From Bradysia coprophila (Eukaryota > Arthropoda > Insecta > Diptera > Sciaridae), in contig NW_023503501.1 in NCBI RefSeq assembly GCF_014529535.1, positions 5,214,150 to 5,278,149 on the forward strand: DNA of 64,000 nucleotides, read 5' to 3'. Under the pieces are notes generated by a model. That model saw nothing but the letters and a program-made list of their open reading frames with translations, ran no database searches and was not told where the DNA came from. Made by a program: the position numbers and the translations under genes. Of the stretch, positions 51,307 through 63,885 are shown one piece after another; the stretch's first letter is position 1; every line of letters starts with the position of its first letter.

Positions 51307-52686
51307 AGCAAAAAAGGAACCTCCAAAATCATAAAAAAAGTTTCACAAAATCATTGAAAATCCTTAGAGGAGAGATAAAAGATTTTTCCAAAGAAATTTA
51401 CAAACATTCTCGCCTCTCGAATTGTTTCTTTTTATAGGTGTTTTTATCACATCACTGCGAGTGTGAGCGTTGGTTTTATGACCTTAAAAATCCACGACAG
51501 TTTAGAGACAACAACTTGAGGTAACAAAAAGGTCCTCAAAGCTTAAAGCTTCAAAGCTGTAAATTTGTATAGTTGTACAGCTCTTCAGCCAATAAAAGTC
51601 CGAGCTTTATTTGTAACATAAATGCCATTTTATTATATAAAAAAAACTTAAAACTTTTTCATACATTTTAAAAACAACTCGTACAAATATTACAAAAATC
51701 TGGAAATGAAATGAAAAGTTAACAAAAGCGAGTAAAAGTTGTTAACAACGAATTGATTTTTGTTTTATACATAAAAAAAGCCTGAAATAAACATATCTTC
51801 ATTTGGAACATAATACATATTGAGCAATATTATCATTCCGAGGTTTGATGAGATGGATCCGATGTGTGTAAAAGATCGGTTCGACGAATCGTCTTGTGTT
51901 TGCATATTGAAATTACACATTTTTCTTCGTGTTATTGAGTGTCTATTACGTCTTCAAACTAAGCAATTTTATGTGGTAAGGTCACTATCACAGCATCAAA
52001 CTGATTTTCATGATGGTTAATTTGTGTTATTGGTTTTGTGTGTTCATTGTGATTGATATGAGCCGTCGAGATACATTGTGTACACATAATACAGCTGCTG
52101 TCGCATCACTTATGTATACATCCCGATCTTTTGTGATGTTGGAAACATGTTTTTGTTTGTTAAGAGAAATTCTGCATATATGCTTTTATGAGACGGTAAA
52201 CCCGTTATGCTCCAGTGAATATATTAGTTGTAACATTGAACTTCATTTATAAATTATAAATATTGCGGTGTGCAGCCGTCTTATACACCAGACCACTATT
52301 TCAATTTAGGAATGGATCGAGAAAATGAATTCAATTCAATTTCCTTGAACGTTTTCATTTTCACTTCCTTTATGTTTAGTACCAAACTCGGCAATGCACA
52401 CACGGACTGTCGACAACAATATTTTTTTTGCATTTGAATATTATAAATTGCTTTCTAACATCACTTTCCTTTCGATGAATTAATGAACAATGAATTTGTC
52501 GTTTGATTAAAATAAATAAGTCACCCATCATGCACACTCCTATTCTATATACACTCAACATTATATGGGTCATCATTTACGCACTTGATCCACACTTGAG
52601 CGTTTTAAAGTGTTGACATAGCATTCTCATATATAAATATAGGATAACAAAGGCATCTATAGGAAACCGCAAGCATTATAACAATT
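51307..52686. other. Non-coding stretch
   Basis: No gene recognised. The right part is presumably 3' flank of the DUF745-type gene that ends at 52687. Confidence 0.4.
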
Positions 52687-53892
52687 CTAATATCCAGCGA
52701 AACTGTACTGTTGTGACGCTTTGAAATCTCCATAGTTGTGATTGGGTGCTTCTCCACTATCATCACCTCCACCAGACTGTGTTTCGTGTAGTCCAATAGC
52801 AGCATGAGCAGCGGCCTCAGCAGCATTATTTTGAGCTTGTGCAGCTGATGCGGCAGCCTTAGCAGCTGCATGCTGAGTCGCTTCAAAATCGATACGAGCC
52901 GAGTGTAATTGCTCTTCAAGTGCTTCGACACGGGCTTTGGCCAGACCCACCATTGACGTTTGACTTGCTAGCTCGGCAGCTGCTTCTGTTGCGGCCTGTT
53001 GTGCGTGTTCAGATGACGATTGAGCATTGTTTAATGCTGCAGTTAATACGGCAACATGGTTCAAGGCTTGTTGGGCGGATTGTTGTGCTGCTTTGGCCGA
53101 TCGTTTGGCTTGTTGTAATTGTTGGATTTCACCGTCTAACGCTTGATGGGCTTCAACACTTTGTTGTTCTAGACCTTGTAGCAATACTTGTTTGCCGGCA
53201 AGAGCGGCTTGAGCTGTTGCAGCAGCCTGGGCAGCAGCTTGTGCAAGTGTGTTCTTAAAAAATAAAAATAAAATTTTATATTTTTTGGTTGATTGGCAGT
53301 GGGCAGGACATTAGTCCGAAGAATTAGAAACGAAATGTTGATGACAAAGTCTCAAGTCTAAATCTCTATACCTGTGCAACATATGCGGCCTGTTTGCCTG
53401 CTGCATGTTGATTTGAGACAGCTGATTTAGCCTGATCAGCCGATCCTTGTGCAATCGATCGTAATCCACTACCAGCACTATATCCAGTTTTCTTATTCGA
53501 ACCAGTACCACTTACATAAGATTGTTTCGATCTGGAATTGATGTTCGATTAAATGGAATTTAGATTAGGATGTTACTCAATGCGATTATTCGAATATCAA
53601 CAATGTAAAGGCGACCCACATTCGAAAACAAAGCATTTTAAACACTTACTCTGGCGGTGAACCATGTTCAGCCGTATTATAGTCATAATCGTACTCATAA
53701 TCGGATTTTTTTGCTGCCGATGATGAGGAACGTGCTGATATCGAGTCTGTGTTGTATCAATGAGAAAATTAAGAAATTTTGCGAGTTTTTTTCTGGTAAA
53801 AATTTATTCAATTTGCGGAACAAATTAATTTGAATTTAATTCGGTTACTTACTGAAACACACCAATAAGACAATAGTAGTTGCTACCTTCAT
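52687..53892 (-). CDS. Secreted Ala/Gln-rich coiled-coil protein, DUF745 family
   Basis: Four minus-strand exons, 53853-53892, 53650-53746, 53372-53531 and 52687-53253, join in phase to 287 residues. A signal peptide (MKVATTIVLLVCF) is split after codon 13 by a GTAAGT donor, the same exon layout as in the 31.1-32.2 kb paralogue. Next come an acidic Tyr/Asp run (DYEYDYDYN), a Gly/Ser-rich part, and a long coiled coil: QAALAGKQVLLQGLEQQ, then Ala/Gln heptads ending ARVEALEEQLHSARIDFEAT. The tail is Gly/Asp-rich and ends QQYSFAGY. The family's role is unknown. Tyr-rich secreted proteins can be structural or matrix components, but that is only a suggestion. Confidence 0.9.
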
Positions 53893-56800
53893 TTTTGCTG
53901 AGCCTAAAAGATAAATTTCAATTTATTTTCAATATAATTGCTGCAATTTTGGTTATGCGATAAATTAGAGACTGTTGTTGAAAGCTCATCTTTGTACGTT
54001 GGACTTAAACGAAAGTGAAAATTTGAAGAAACAAAAGTGCAATTTACAAACTTATGTAACCTACAAACTTCCTGGTTTCAGACAGTTCAAGAAGAGAAAA
54101 ATTTCGAAAAATGGTTATTAAAGTTATTAAAGTTCATCGTTGTTTTCGTCATCTGGATAATAATTTTAGGAAGAGTCCCTGCGACAATTGAAATTAAAAA
54201 TTGAAGAATTCGAATTTTAGAAACAGCAGACATACTAATATCTCGATATATTGATTGAATTTGGTACTACTTTTGTTTAAAGCATCTCCTTATCTTTGAA
54301 ATGAAGTCTATTACTTCATTCGCTTTAACATGTATTGTCCTTTATAAAACCCTAAAAGTTAGAGGTAATCACTTATTTTTGTTGGTGCTATCGATAACAA
54401 ATGATTACCCGTTTCTGATTGTATGAATCACTTTCAAAATGTTTTTAAAATTCTCAAAAAAATATATTCCATAACACCTCATATAATTCTAATTTTGCCA
54501 ACCACCAGAAGACTTTAGATGCCGGTATAGTCTTACGGCATAAATAGTGAACTTGACAACAAATCCCGCGTCTATTGAACCCACGCTTTCATATAATTTC
54601 CCATCATTTACATCAATAAGAGATTTCGTTCGAATTCCCCCGTTTCCTTTGAAAATGAAATCTCTTTGTCGCTTGTTGCGTTTATATGGCCGATTAATCT
54701 CTTATTAATAGCTACGCACGTGAGCTTTTTTTTTATTATTGTTGTTTAAAATCTTTGATTTGATTTCATATGTGAAGCAACAATAGCGTTGACAAACATC
54801 GTTAAATGTAAAATTTATTTTACCGAAGATTGTGAACAATTTGCATAAAATTTGTTGCGGATTTGGATAATTTTAAACCTTATATCGCGGCGGTGAAAAT
54901 TTATATGTTGATTTGTTACACAAAAAAAAATCGTTTTGTATTTTCAATGGATCGTTTGATAACTTAATTAGTTAAAAAATTATTTAATGTGAAAAATCGA
55001 ATAAAATAACATTTTGTGACGATGGTTTAGAAAGCATTGCGTGCAATGTTTTATATTATATTGAGTCGATAGTAAATTTTACAAAAGAACTATAATGGTC
55101 AAAACCAACGGTCAACACACGGCTTGAGTCCTTACAGCATAATTACCTACTCTGGTTAATTGCAGTGAATAAATTACCGAAATATTCAAATTTTATTACA
55201 ACTAGACCACATTCCATTCCAATTTGAAATTATTTCTGGAAGTGGAAGTTTGTAATTTTTTTATATTAAAATTTGAATTGAAGAGCCAGATACACCGGAA
55301 ATACTTTTTTTTCTATTCAATCCAATCACGTGCCCTCATAAAGCCATCGTTTCGAACAAATGCCAAATACCTCTAAGACGAAAAATAGTTTATCTGGAAT
55401 GTTTGTGCGGCACTGGTGTCCACGTGGACTTTTGGACTATCCAGATGAAGAGTGCACATTATTCTCTTGTTGCCAGTCAAACGCAGATCATTTGAATGTT
55501 ATTTCATTTTTCGGTCAAGTTTTTTTTTCATCCAAGAAATTCATTTTGTATTTACAAACATTTTATGGAGAGGAACTGGGCTGACCGAGGAACTGGACCG
55601 GAAAACATAGTTTTCGTATGAGTCACGTTTTCAATTGTTTTCAATTGTCAATGTGAATGCAATGGATCGAACCGGCAGGATACACCCATATTCGTTTAAA
55701 TTGCATTCCAAAAAAAATCACTAGGTCCTATGTCCTGTGCAACCACACTGGCCAAAAAAGCTACTCTAGAAAATTGACAGACTTTTCTTCTCTAATAGAA
55801 TTGATCCAACAATAGCAGCTGAATTATTGTTCAAGGTTTGTTGGTATCTTGCGGAAAATTAATTTACTCTTATTCCATGGCTCATATAGTGAGAGTTTTA
55901 TAATTGAAAAGATAAAACTTTGAGTTCAGTTAATTCCTTAACACCCATTGCCATATTGGCTTCTAGTAGTAAAAAGTTCAGGAAGTAGCATAACTATAAT
56001 GGCCAGTAGAGGCTTCAAAGTCACTCAGTCGCTGTCTTTCTTTTTTTAAAAGTAAATTATTTATTCATTCAATTTGTTTCCATGAAAGGGGTCCGAGATC
56101 ACATCAATAAACATTTTAGAAATCCACTTGAATTGATAAATGCATTGGCTTTGTTTCTATATTGCCGTGAGATGCTAATCACCTGCAGCACCAAATCGAT
56201 ATTTCCGTTCATTGGTGAAACCAATTTCAAACAAAACGAATGCAATATAAAAGGAAATGCATTGTGCAGGTTTTGGCTGACGAGCATTACACATAATTTC
56301 CATTTAATGAGACTCAATTCAAACTAATTTAAATTACATTTCATTAACCGATTGATTGAAGTCAAACAGAAAATGAATTAAAATGGGGAAAGTGGAAAAT
56401 AGGTTAATGAAATTGCCGACTCGAGAGCTGAAAAGGCTTACTAGAAGTTGCAGAACAGACGTCAGAGAATGGTATCCTTAGTCCGAGTTATATAATGTAA
56501 GACGCAGGAACATAATCCACAATTGAACGCATTTTAAACTGAAATTCCAATAAAATTCGGAAAAACAATTAATCGTGTGACTCGAAGTCTCATCACTTAA
56601 CAAAATACATTCGATTCGAATCAATAGCTGATCATAATACGATGTGCGAACAGCGATTACCATAAGTTTGTATTGATATAATACCCATCAGTAACTTTGT
56701 TATTATTTTCACTTTCACACATTTCACAAAAATTCTACAAATCTTTCATCGTTTTATGTTTCGCGGTACATACCTCTGGAGGAGATTCACTTTCTTCGGA

Positions 56801-57652
56801 ATTAATATATAGCTTTTCGATTAAATGTTGAATTTAAATACGAGACACCGCGACCGTCGACTTAATTGTAGCGAATGCTTACCAGTTTTCAAATGATTTC
56901 GTATTTATACCTCTGAAATCAGTTTTTAAATTGTAACTTTTATTGGAGTTATGTGTGTTGTGTGCGCGATTTTTTTTTCTCATTTCTTTCTTCAAAACGA
57001 ATATTTATACGTATTTGAGCATAGAGTGTTATACATAACTCAAAAACAATGTCTGGTATAGGCAAAGATCAAATTCACTTGGATTATCCGTTTCTAAAAT
57101 TTACTCGAAAAATGTATCGATTAAATTGATTTTTTTCCAACACACTTTACGGTATTATGCACACAATTTTCGGGCGATCCGTTTCGCCTGTATGCAAAAA
57201 TAATCCAAAAAATTGCTGAAGTCATTAACAATTGGGCATTGTGCACAAGGCAATTGAATTGTGATCTCGCACGTTTTATAATTCCAATTAGTAAATTAAA
57301 AAAAAAAGAAATGAGAAGTTTGTATACGGCAAAAATTCGGTAGAAAAACTGTTTTAAAGTTACGGTTAGACGCACACTGCAGTTCATCCATATGATTTGC
57401 ATATAGGATCCAATGAACAGCTAGCAACCGTAATTACGTGCCGAAATGTTAATTAAATTGTTATCTGGAAAAAAATTATTATTTTTTTGTTGTTTCTCAT
57501 TCTTTTTTCTTTCCTGCATCAGTAAATCAGGTAGATATACAACTGAAATTTGATGAAACATTTGTTTAATAGTTTGACTTTGGTTGCGTTCGTTCCACTT
57601 TCGTTTGAGGAAGTATCATCGATGATAGAAATGATGTAGAATAATGTCCATG
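53893..57652. other. AT-rich stretch, no gene recognised
   Basis: It probably includes the promoter of the 52.7-53.9 kb gene at its left edge. Frames such as 56082-56327 have no recognisable features. Confidence 0.4.
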
Positions 57653-57791
57653 CAGTGCCGAACTGGCTAAAAAAAGCCCTTCGAGGGTTGTATGAAGAAA
57701 TTTTTCGAAAAGCCCTTTATTCATACAAAAATCAAAAGGCCCTTCGGGATTCGCCCGAACACCTATAGGACATAGGACCAGTCCGGCACTG
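57653..57791. mobile_element. Short hAT-like MITE, 139 bp
   Basis: It starts CAGTGCCGAACTGG and ends CCAGTCCGGCACTG, mirrored with one mismatch. The interior has AGCCCTTCGAGGG and CCCTTCGGG pieces. CAGTG-type ends occur in hAT elements, but the flanks show no matching octamer, so the assignment rests on the ends alone. Confidence 0.55.
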
Positions 57792-58178
57792 TAGTTCGTG
57801 ATAAGTAAGTGATGGTCCTTTGAATTTGAATTTGAATTTATTCCTAGAAATGTTTCTAAACCTGAATATGAGTTACCTATATCACATGGAACATTTCCGA
57901 ATAAATTTGACCCGAAAATACGATTGTTTCATATTGAACGTTCTGAAAATCGGACCAGAAAACTTTCTCAACTTTTACTTAACCTCATACAGTTAACCCT
58001 AACCAAGTCTGGGACGCAATTTGATCAAGCTGTTTTTCAGCTAGTCCACTCATATAATAACCTCGCTACCTTTAAAAGTCTTTAATAGACATTGTCGTGT
58101 GTTCTAGTGAAAAACAGACAAAAATTTTCTGGATGGAAAAATCGATCACCCCTGTTAAATTTATGTCGTTTTCTACGA

Positions 58179-58286
58179 CATCGATCAACGTACTTCAAGC
58201 ATGAGTGGTACTCTAAATAGGGTACTGAAACTTGAGAGTGTGTCATACAAAATAGTACTCTATGCTTGAAGTGCGTTGCATCGATG
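58179..58286. mobile_element. Foldback element, about 108 bp
   Basis: CATCGATCAACGTACTTCAA on the left mirrors TTGAAGTGCGTTGCATCGATG on the right, continuing through GCATGAGTGGTACTCT. Pieces of the middle (CTCTAAATAGGGTACTGAAA) recur inverted at about 59540-59555. Confidence 0.6.
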
Positions 58287-58895
58287 CAAAAACTGTACCA
58301 ACAACAACGCCAAGAATCAGTGAATCAAGTATCGCATGTATTATATCCTGTGAAGTTTAGGCTTCAACTAAAACACATGAGTGAAATATTTATTTAGATT
58401 ATTCGCTTAATCAGAAATAATTTTTTTCGAAACTGAAACCTGTTACCCCACAGAAAATGTTGTTGCAACTCGAAACCATAAAAAAAATGTTTCAAAATTT
58501 GTAAATTTGAGCACCTTACTTTTCGCACCATTAGGAAGATCTTTTCACCTACTTGACACACCCAACTAACTTGATCGACCTGAAGTTATTTTTCTGGTGA
58601 AGACATATGTAGTAGCTTTTGAAGGACAGTGATCTTTAGTTCTGAATTTCGGCAACGGTTTGATCGAGATTATTTTACGCTGCTTCGACGTAGAACCAAA
58701 AACCTGCCAAAAATTTAATTTTTTTATAATGCTGAAATATTGCGATTTCGTCGCTCATTTCCGGCCCACTATAAACAAAACTTCGTTCCTAATTTATGCT
58801 GAACGACTTTTTTAGCAAACCTCTTATTTGCTCCCTTTAGCATGCATAACTACATTTTCTGAGGGGTAGCGACCATCAGTTTCGAAATAGTTATT

Positions 58896-59019
58896 TATCT
58901 ACCAAGGTAGGTATGAAGGTATTTTTTCGCACTAGATGTCGATTGTGGACCCGAGGCGAAGCCGAGGTCGACAAGACGTCGTGTGCGAAAAAATACCGGC
59001 ATACCTACCGTGGTAGATA
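58896..59019. mobile_element. Foldback element with GGC-GAA-GCC apex
   Basis: The arms of about 55 bp contain TATCTACCAAGGTAGGTATG and the mirrored CATACCTACCGTGGTAGATA, then TATTTTTTCGCAC / GTGCGAAAAAATA, then GTCGA / TCGAC. The apex at 58955-58963 is GGCGAAGCC. It is non-coding. Confidence 0.78.
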
Positions 59020-59204
59020 CAACGTTTTTCGTAATTTCGGGCCATAATCACTTTTCCAATACAAAACATTGTCCTACATTTTGTTCTAAAATTCTTTTGT
59101 GTAGAGAAATTCATTTGAACGATCAAGAAGGCTGTATTACAATACACATTGCAATGTGATGTAAAGAGACGCGTTGAATGAAGTCGAGTAGTCAAAGATT
59201 AATA

Positions 59205-59290
59205 TGTACCGGCCGAATGGTTATAGTCGCTGCTTTGTGTTCAAAAACCTTTTGGTGTCGGGGGTTCGATTTCTGGTCCATTCCAGGGTT
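59205..59290 (+). mobile_element. tRNA-related SINE head (tentative)
   Basis: GAATGGTTATAGTCG resembles a pol III A box and GGGGTTCGATTTCTGG a B box, spaced about 45 bp as in tRNAs, but acceptor and anticodon stems do not close. That fits a SINE promoter rather than a tRNA gene. The 3' body and tail are not defined. Confidence 0.4.
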
Positions 59291-60085
59291 TTGTTTATAA
59301 AAATTTAGCCTTCATTGAAGGTAATAGGTTCTTTAGCGTGCGAAAAAAAGGTCATATTGGACTGCGTGCATAAAAAGCTCAATCTACGAGTCTTATCAAT
59401 AACTTTACTGAAATCAGCTGAGACAACACACTTCAAGCAAAAGTGCTCCTAATGACAACTGCCAAATAGAGTACATAGTATAGAGAGTAGTGTATGAAAA
59501 TTTGTTCAATTTTCTTTACAGTGCAAGAAATTGTTGAGTTTCAGTACTCTATTTAGTGCGTTGGTTGAGATCTATTGAAAATATCTCTAAATGTCACAGA
59601 TTAGTATCGCAAACAGCGGCTGGCTTCTTCGATCACACAGGTCCCACTTCGAAGGCTAATAATAATTCAAATTGTCGTTGGTATCAGCAACCTTTTTTTG
59701 GATATTAACTAACTTAACAAAGTCCTATGAATAGTTTCTCAGAGTTCATACTTTGAGTGGATATTCCTCTCCAACTATGAATTTTTTCAACGCTTGTATT
59801 AAGTTGCAGCGAATGATAAATTCTGATTGCATAGTGAGTACCACTTCGTTCCATTAATCTATTTTGAGTAATTTCACACCTAAATAAATATTATTGCCCT
59901 GAAAACAATGAGCGTCTCGCCTGGAATCATAGATCATATACATTGCACAGCTGTAAAAAACAAGTAATAGCTGTTGGTATTTAACCCTCTTATAAGATCG
60001 TCAAACTGGTGAATAATTTTATTCAGTCTACACTTCTCGCTTGATCAGACGTACTTATCAATTTTGAATATCTTCGTTTCATAGT

Positions 60086-60420
60086 ATGATGAGCATAACG
60101 TTTTTTCTACTTTTATCTTTGGTTCTAATCGTTAAAGCTGATGAGGTTTTGAGTGGCACACCTCCAAGTCCAGGTACACATTTATTTCAATTCAATTTCA
60201 TCGCAAGATTAAGTTAAACATTATTATCTCATAAGAAACATGTAAACTACGGGGCGAAATATATCGAATAGGACAAATTTGTGAAAGTATTCCGTCATGC
60301 CAGTATCCGAATGGACCGGAAAATATTTGCATGGCAATAGGATGGATTGGAAAGTGTTACTGTCGCCATGGACATCTACGAAACAAAAATGGAATTTGTG
60401 TACCGAGAAACAGATGCTAG
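60086..60420 (+). CDS. Small secreted cysteine-rich protein, TIL-like
   Basis: Two exons, 60086-60173 and 60236-60420, with donor CCAG|GTACAC and acceptor ATAAG, join in phase to 90 residues. Residues 1-18 are a clear signal peptide (MMSITFFLLLSLVLIVKA). The mature part has eight cysteines at 32, 45, 51, 61, 70, 72, 84 and 90. The second half, KCYCRHGHLRNKNGICVP, closely resembles the end of trypsin-inhibitor-like (TIL) domains. Classical TIL domains have ten cysteines, so one disulphide may be missing. A secreted protease inhibitor is plausible but not shown. The second Met at 60089 is an alternative start. Confidence 0.8.
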
Positions 60421-60846
60421 GTTCAAGAGTTCAAGATAAGCTCAATTTGTTAATGTGACTTTAGATGTGGAAATAGTCAAATATAACAAATACAATTGAC
60501 TTTGGCACAATTAAAAATTGATTGTGTTTTAAACTCAAAAACAGCCCTTTGTTAAATATAAAAAAAAGATCCTTTGTTGTCTGGGATCATTTATAAATTC
60601 CGTAAAGCTTCTTGAGTGCTGTCATCAAAATTAAATTTTAAATTACTCAAGAAATGCGCGTTCTTCAAAGTTAAAATTAGGTAAAATGTAACAGTCTGAC
60701 ATAGGTTACCAACTTTAGAACGGACTCAAAGTGCCTTGCGGTTCATTTCCCGTGACTTCGATACGTTTCTCCATGAAAACCAGGTTTCAACTAGCTAAGA
60801 AGCTAGCGGTCAACTATCAACTATTAGGACAATCGAACGGAGTGAG

Positions 60847-61063
60847 CGACCGAAAGCGGACGCATCTTCCAGCGGATTTTCATATGTGCCTAGAGGCCAT
60901 TTTTTTTATTCCTCGATGGTTGTGCGGCTTGTCACAGGTGTAGAAAAACTGAAAACATACACTTTTCTTATTGGGTTTTCTCCAGCTACACTTCTAGGGA
61001 TCAATAGTTATTTGGCGCATATAAGAAAATCCGTTGGAAGATGCGTCCGATTTCGGTAGGTCG
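60847..61063. mobile_element. Foldback element, about 217 bp
   Basis: CGACCGAAAGCGGACGCATC on the left mirrors GATGCGTCCGATTTCGGTAG on the right. The arms of about 45 bp continue through TTCCAGCGGATTTTCATATG. Interior words (ACACTTTTCTTAT) recur near 38013, so related DNA lies in the third P450 intron. Confidence 0.6.
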
Positions 61064-63885
61064 TTTTTCAAGATATGAAATGCATGGAAAATAAATAATC
61101 AGATCCCAAACAAAGCGTTTCAATTTGGATGCATCAAGCAACACAACACTTAGAAGTTAAAAGTGAATGTTACGTTACGAAATCATTAGCAACTATCGGA
61201 CTTGTTTACAAACCTCACTAAAAGCCTTTTACGGCCAATAACAAGCGCAGTCTATTACACCGGCTTAACGTGACGTCCGAACCACGCCTCGAAGCATACA
61301 AATACTCTCTGAGGAAAGTTAGGTGCTAATTGATATCTTGCCTAAATTCATTTTATTTGGGTTACGTCATCTGAGTCATTCAGTTGCAGCCACCAAACAC
61401 ACTGCAACTTAGGTTAATCCGGACCTGACCGAAATTATGAACTTTTTGAATTTAGGACGTTTTCAATACGACTGCTATTCGCTATTAGTGAGGTATTTCG
61501 TATATTGGCGTCTCTACCGCAACATTGCTTTTGAGGTACGGATTGTTCTTATTTTGTATGGCATTGAGGAAGGGGGAGGAACAGATAATATATTGTTTTA
61601 AAATGAAAAACAGTTTTTTTTGTTTCATTCAAAAAGTTTGTTCCATTTTCTTTTATTGAATTTACTTTTGCTCTGAAAAAACAACGCGCTCGCATCAACT
61701 CAGCTATACTATGCAGTCATAGTAAATAATTTGTTTGCTTAAAAAAAAAAGAATTTTACAATTATAAAAAATAAAAAGAATTAAAGAAAATAAAGGAAAA
61801 GAATTGAAAATAATAAATAAATTTGTTTCGCATAATATCTTACAATAAAAATGTCCATTTTCCATCCACATTTTCCGTTTCAATATCATTTTCCTCTTCC
61901 TAATCTTTTCTTTTTGTTATTTTTCATTATCAATAAAAAAAAAGTTTTTTTCTTTATGCAATTGCTTAGTACGGTTAAAACCACGTAATGTAACAAAAAT
62001 GATAATAATGATTTTAAAAAAAAATGGAGAAATTGTTTCCCTTTGTTTTTTGTTTAAGTTTTTCTATGCAATATGTAGTGATTTGTTATTTATTTTATAC
62101 TGACAATTTTAGTTGATTCTCATGTGTGTATCGTGGGTGTAGGTTTTGCTTCTCTTTTTGTTAAAGATTTTTTTTACTTTTGTTATTAAATAGTCCACCA
62201 TTTTGATTCGTGTTTTTAATTTAAAAACATTTTTATTTACAACATTTCCATTTTTTTCTATTTATTTTTTATTTAATTATTAAATGTTGGTTGATTTTAT
62301 GTACTTAAATGTTTATTGTGTACCTAATAAGGAGTTTGTTATCATCGTAAGCAAATTATCTTTCATCATTTTGGTTAAGTTACAAAATTATACAAAAAAA
62401 TGCACTCTGTATCAATGACACCGAAAGTTAAAGAAAAAGCTTTCTCGATTCGAATTCCATTCCATTTTTCACCTGTTGATTACATGTAACTCATGCGTAT
62501 GTTTGATCCGATTTGACCTTTCAGTATCCTACAAAAATCGTCCGAACTTCAATTTCAATTTCAATTTCATTTATTTCCAAGAAAAAACTTCTAACATTAA
62601 ACACACAGCGTAGCTCCAGTATGCGTTACAATTCTAAGGAGCTACAACTTCTTCAGATCTTTTTGATGTCAATGGTTATTCTGCAAAATTCAACTAGAAA
62701 CTCTAGATATAGAGGTATAGCATCTCATGCAGGGTCTACAGTTCGCCAATCACTGACTACTTGAGGAGGTTACACAAATACGGCGGGTTTACCTTTCAAA
62801 AAGAGAGAAAGCGAGAGATCTTGTTAAATGAGAAGATCACCATCCAATGGATTAGAAATCTTACGTAGCAGCCACGCAATGCTAGGAGAACATTTTGGAT
62901 TTTGGGAGAACCCTTTTCATTTTTTTTTGGCACTAAAATTGGAGTAATACAAAAATCGGGGACAAGTTATATGCCAATTTGTAAGAGAAAACACTAAATT
63001 CCCTAGGAGAACACTTGCAAGATTTCTGACCTATTCATCATCATCACACAATAATGGCATGGCGATGCGATTTTCAGTAACTTTTAATGATCGATATGAA
63101 TATCATGCCTTCCGCTACATTCTCATCGAACTGCCCGAAAAAGTGAAGGTGAAAGAAGGGCGCATAATCATCGAGAATCATTTTATCGATTTATACCGTC
63201 GTGTCGTGAGAAAGGAGTGTAATAATTAACATGAAGACGAATGGCCTCTGGTTCGTTAAGCTTCTCGTTTCATCGCTCCCATTGAAGAACTTTTATTTTT
63301 TAGAAATAACATCAAAATGCGGCAGAAAGGCTTGAGTTTGCTGAATAGACATTCGAATTCAGGCAACGAGACAACCAAAGTCTGCAAAAAACCTCACCAC
63401 TTTTCGAGGGCGATCACCTTAGTTCTTCTGAACCTTAGACTTCACTCACACACTCACTCTGCAAATGTATCCACGTTTCAAACACCACTTTCGATCATGA
63501 CGAACAACATTAGCATTCGTTTCGGCTTGCCGGAACCATTCCTCGTCGTACCCGATCAACACAAAATTTGGTTCTTGTCATTGTAAGGAGAACGTGCAAT
63601 TCTCTCGCTTTTATTTTGCAAAATAATTAACATAAATGATAAATAAAGCTAAACATTTCCCAATGATTCGTTACACAGGGGCGGTCCGAGGGAGTAAGGG
63701 CGTGACATTTTGTACAAACCATCAAACAAATTCGAACGTAATCTCAATTTGAATTTTGCGACGAAAATGGATCGGATCGAAAGGTGAAAATTATTCTTAT
63801 CAACAAAGCCACAAATTCCAAAACGAATCGGTTTCCGTTTCACTTTTTGTGTGTGTGTTTGTGTGTCGTCGGTGTGTGTTTGTTT
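61064..63885. other. AT-rich stretch, possibly 3' UTR of a minus-strand gene at the edge
   Basis: No domain-bearing frame is seen. Long A/T runs at 61.6-62.4 kb would fit untranslated sequence of the gene whose end may lie at 63886, but no evidence ties them together. Confidence 0.35.

Noticed and set aside
59205-59290. A true tRNA gene
   Set aside because: Acceptor and anticodon stems do not pair; only box-like words are present.
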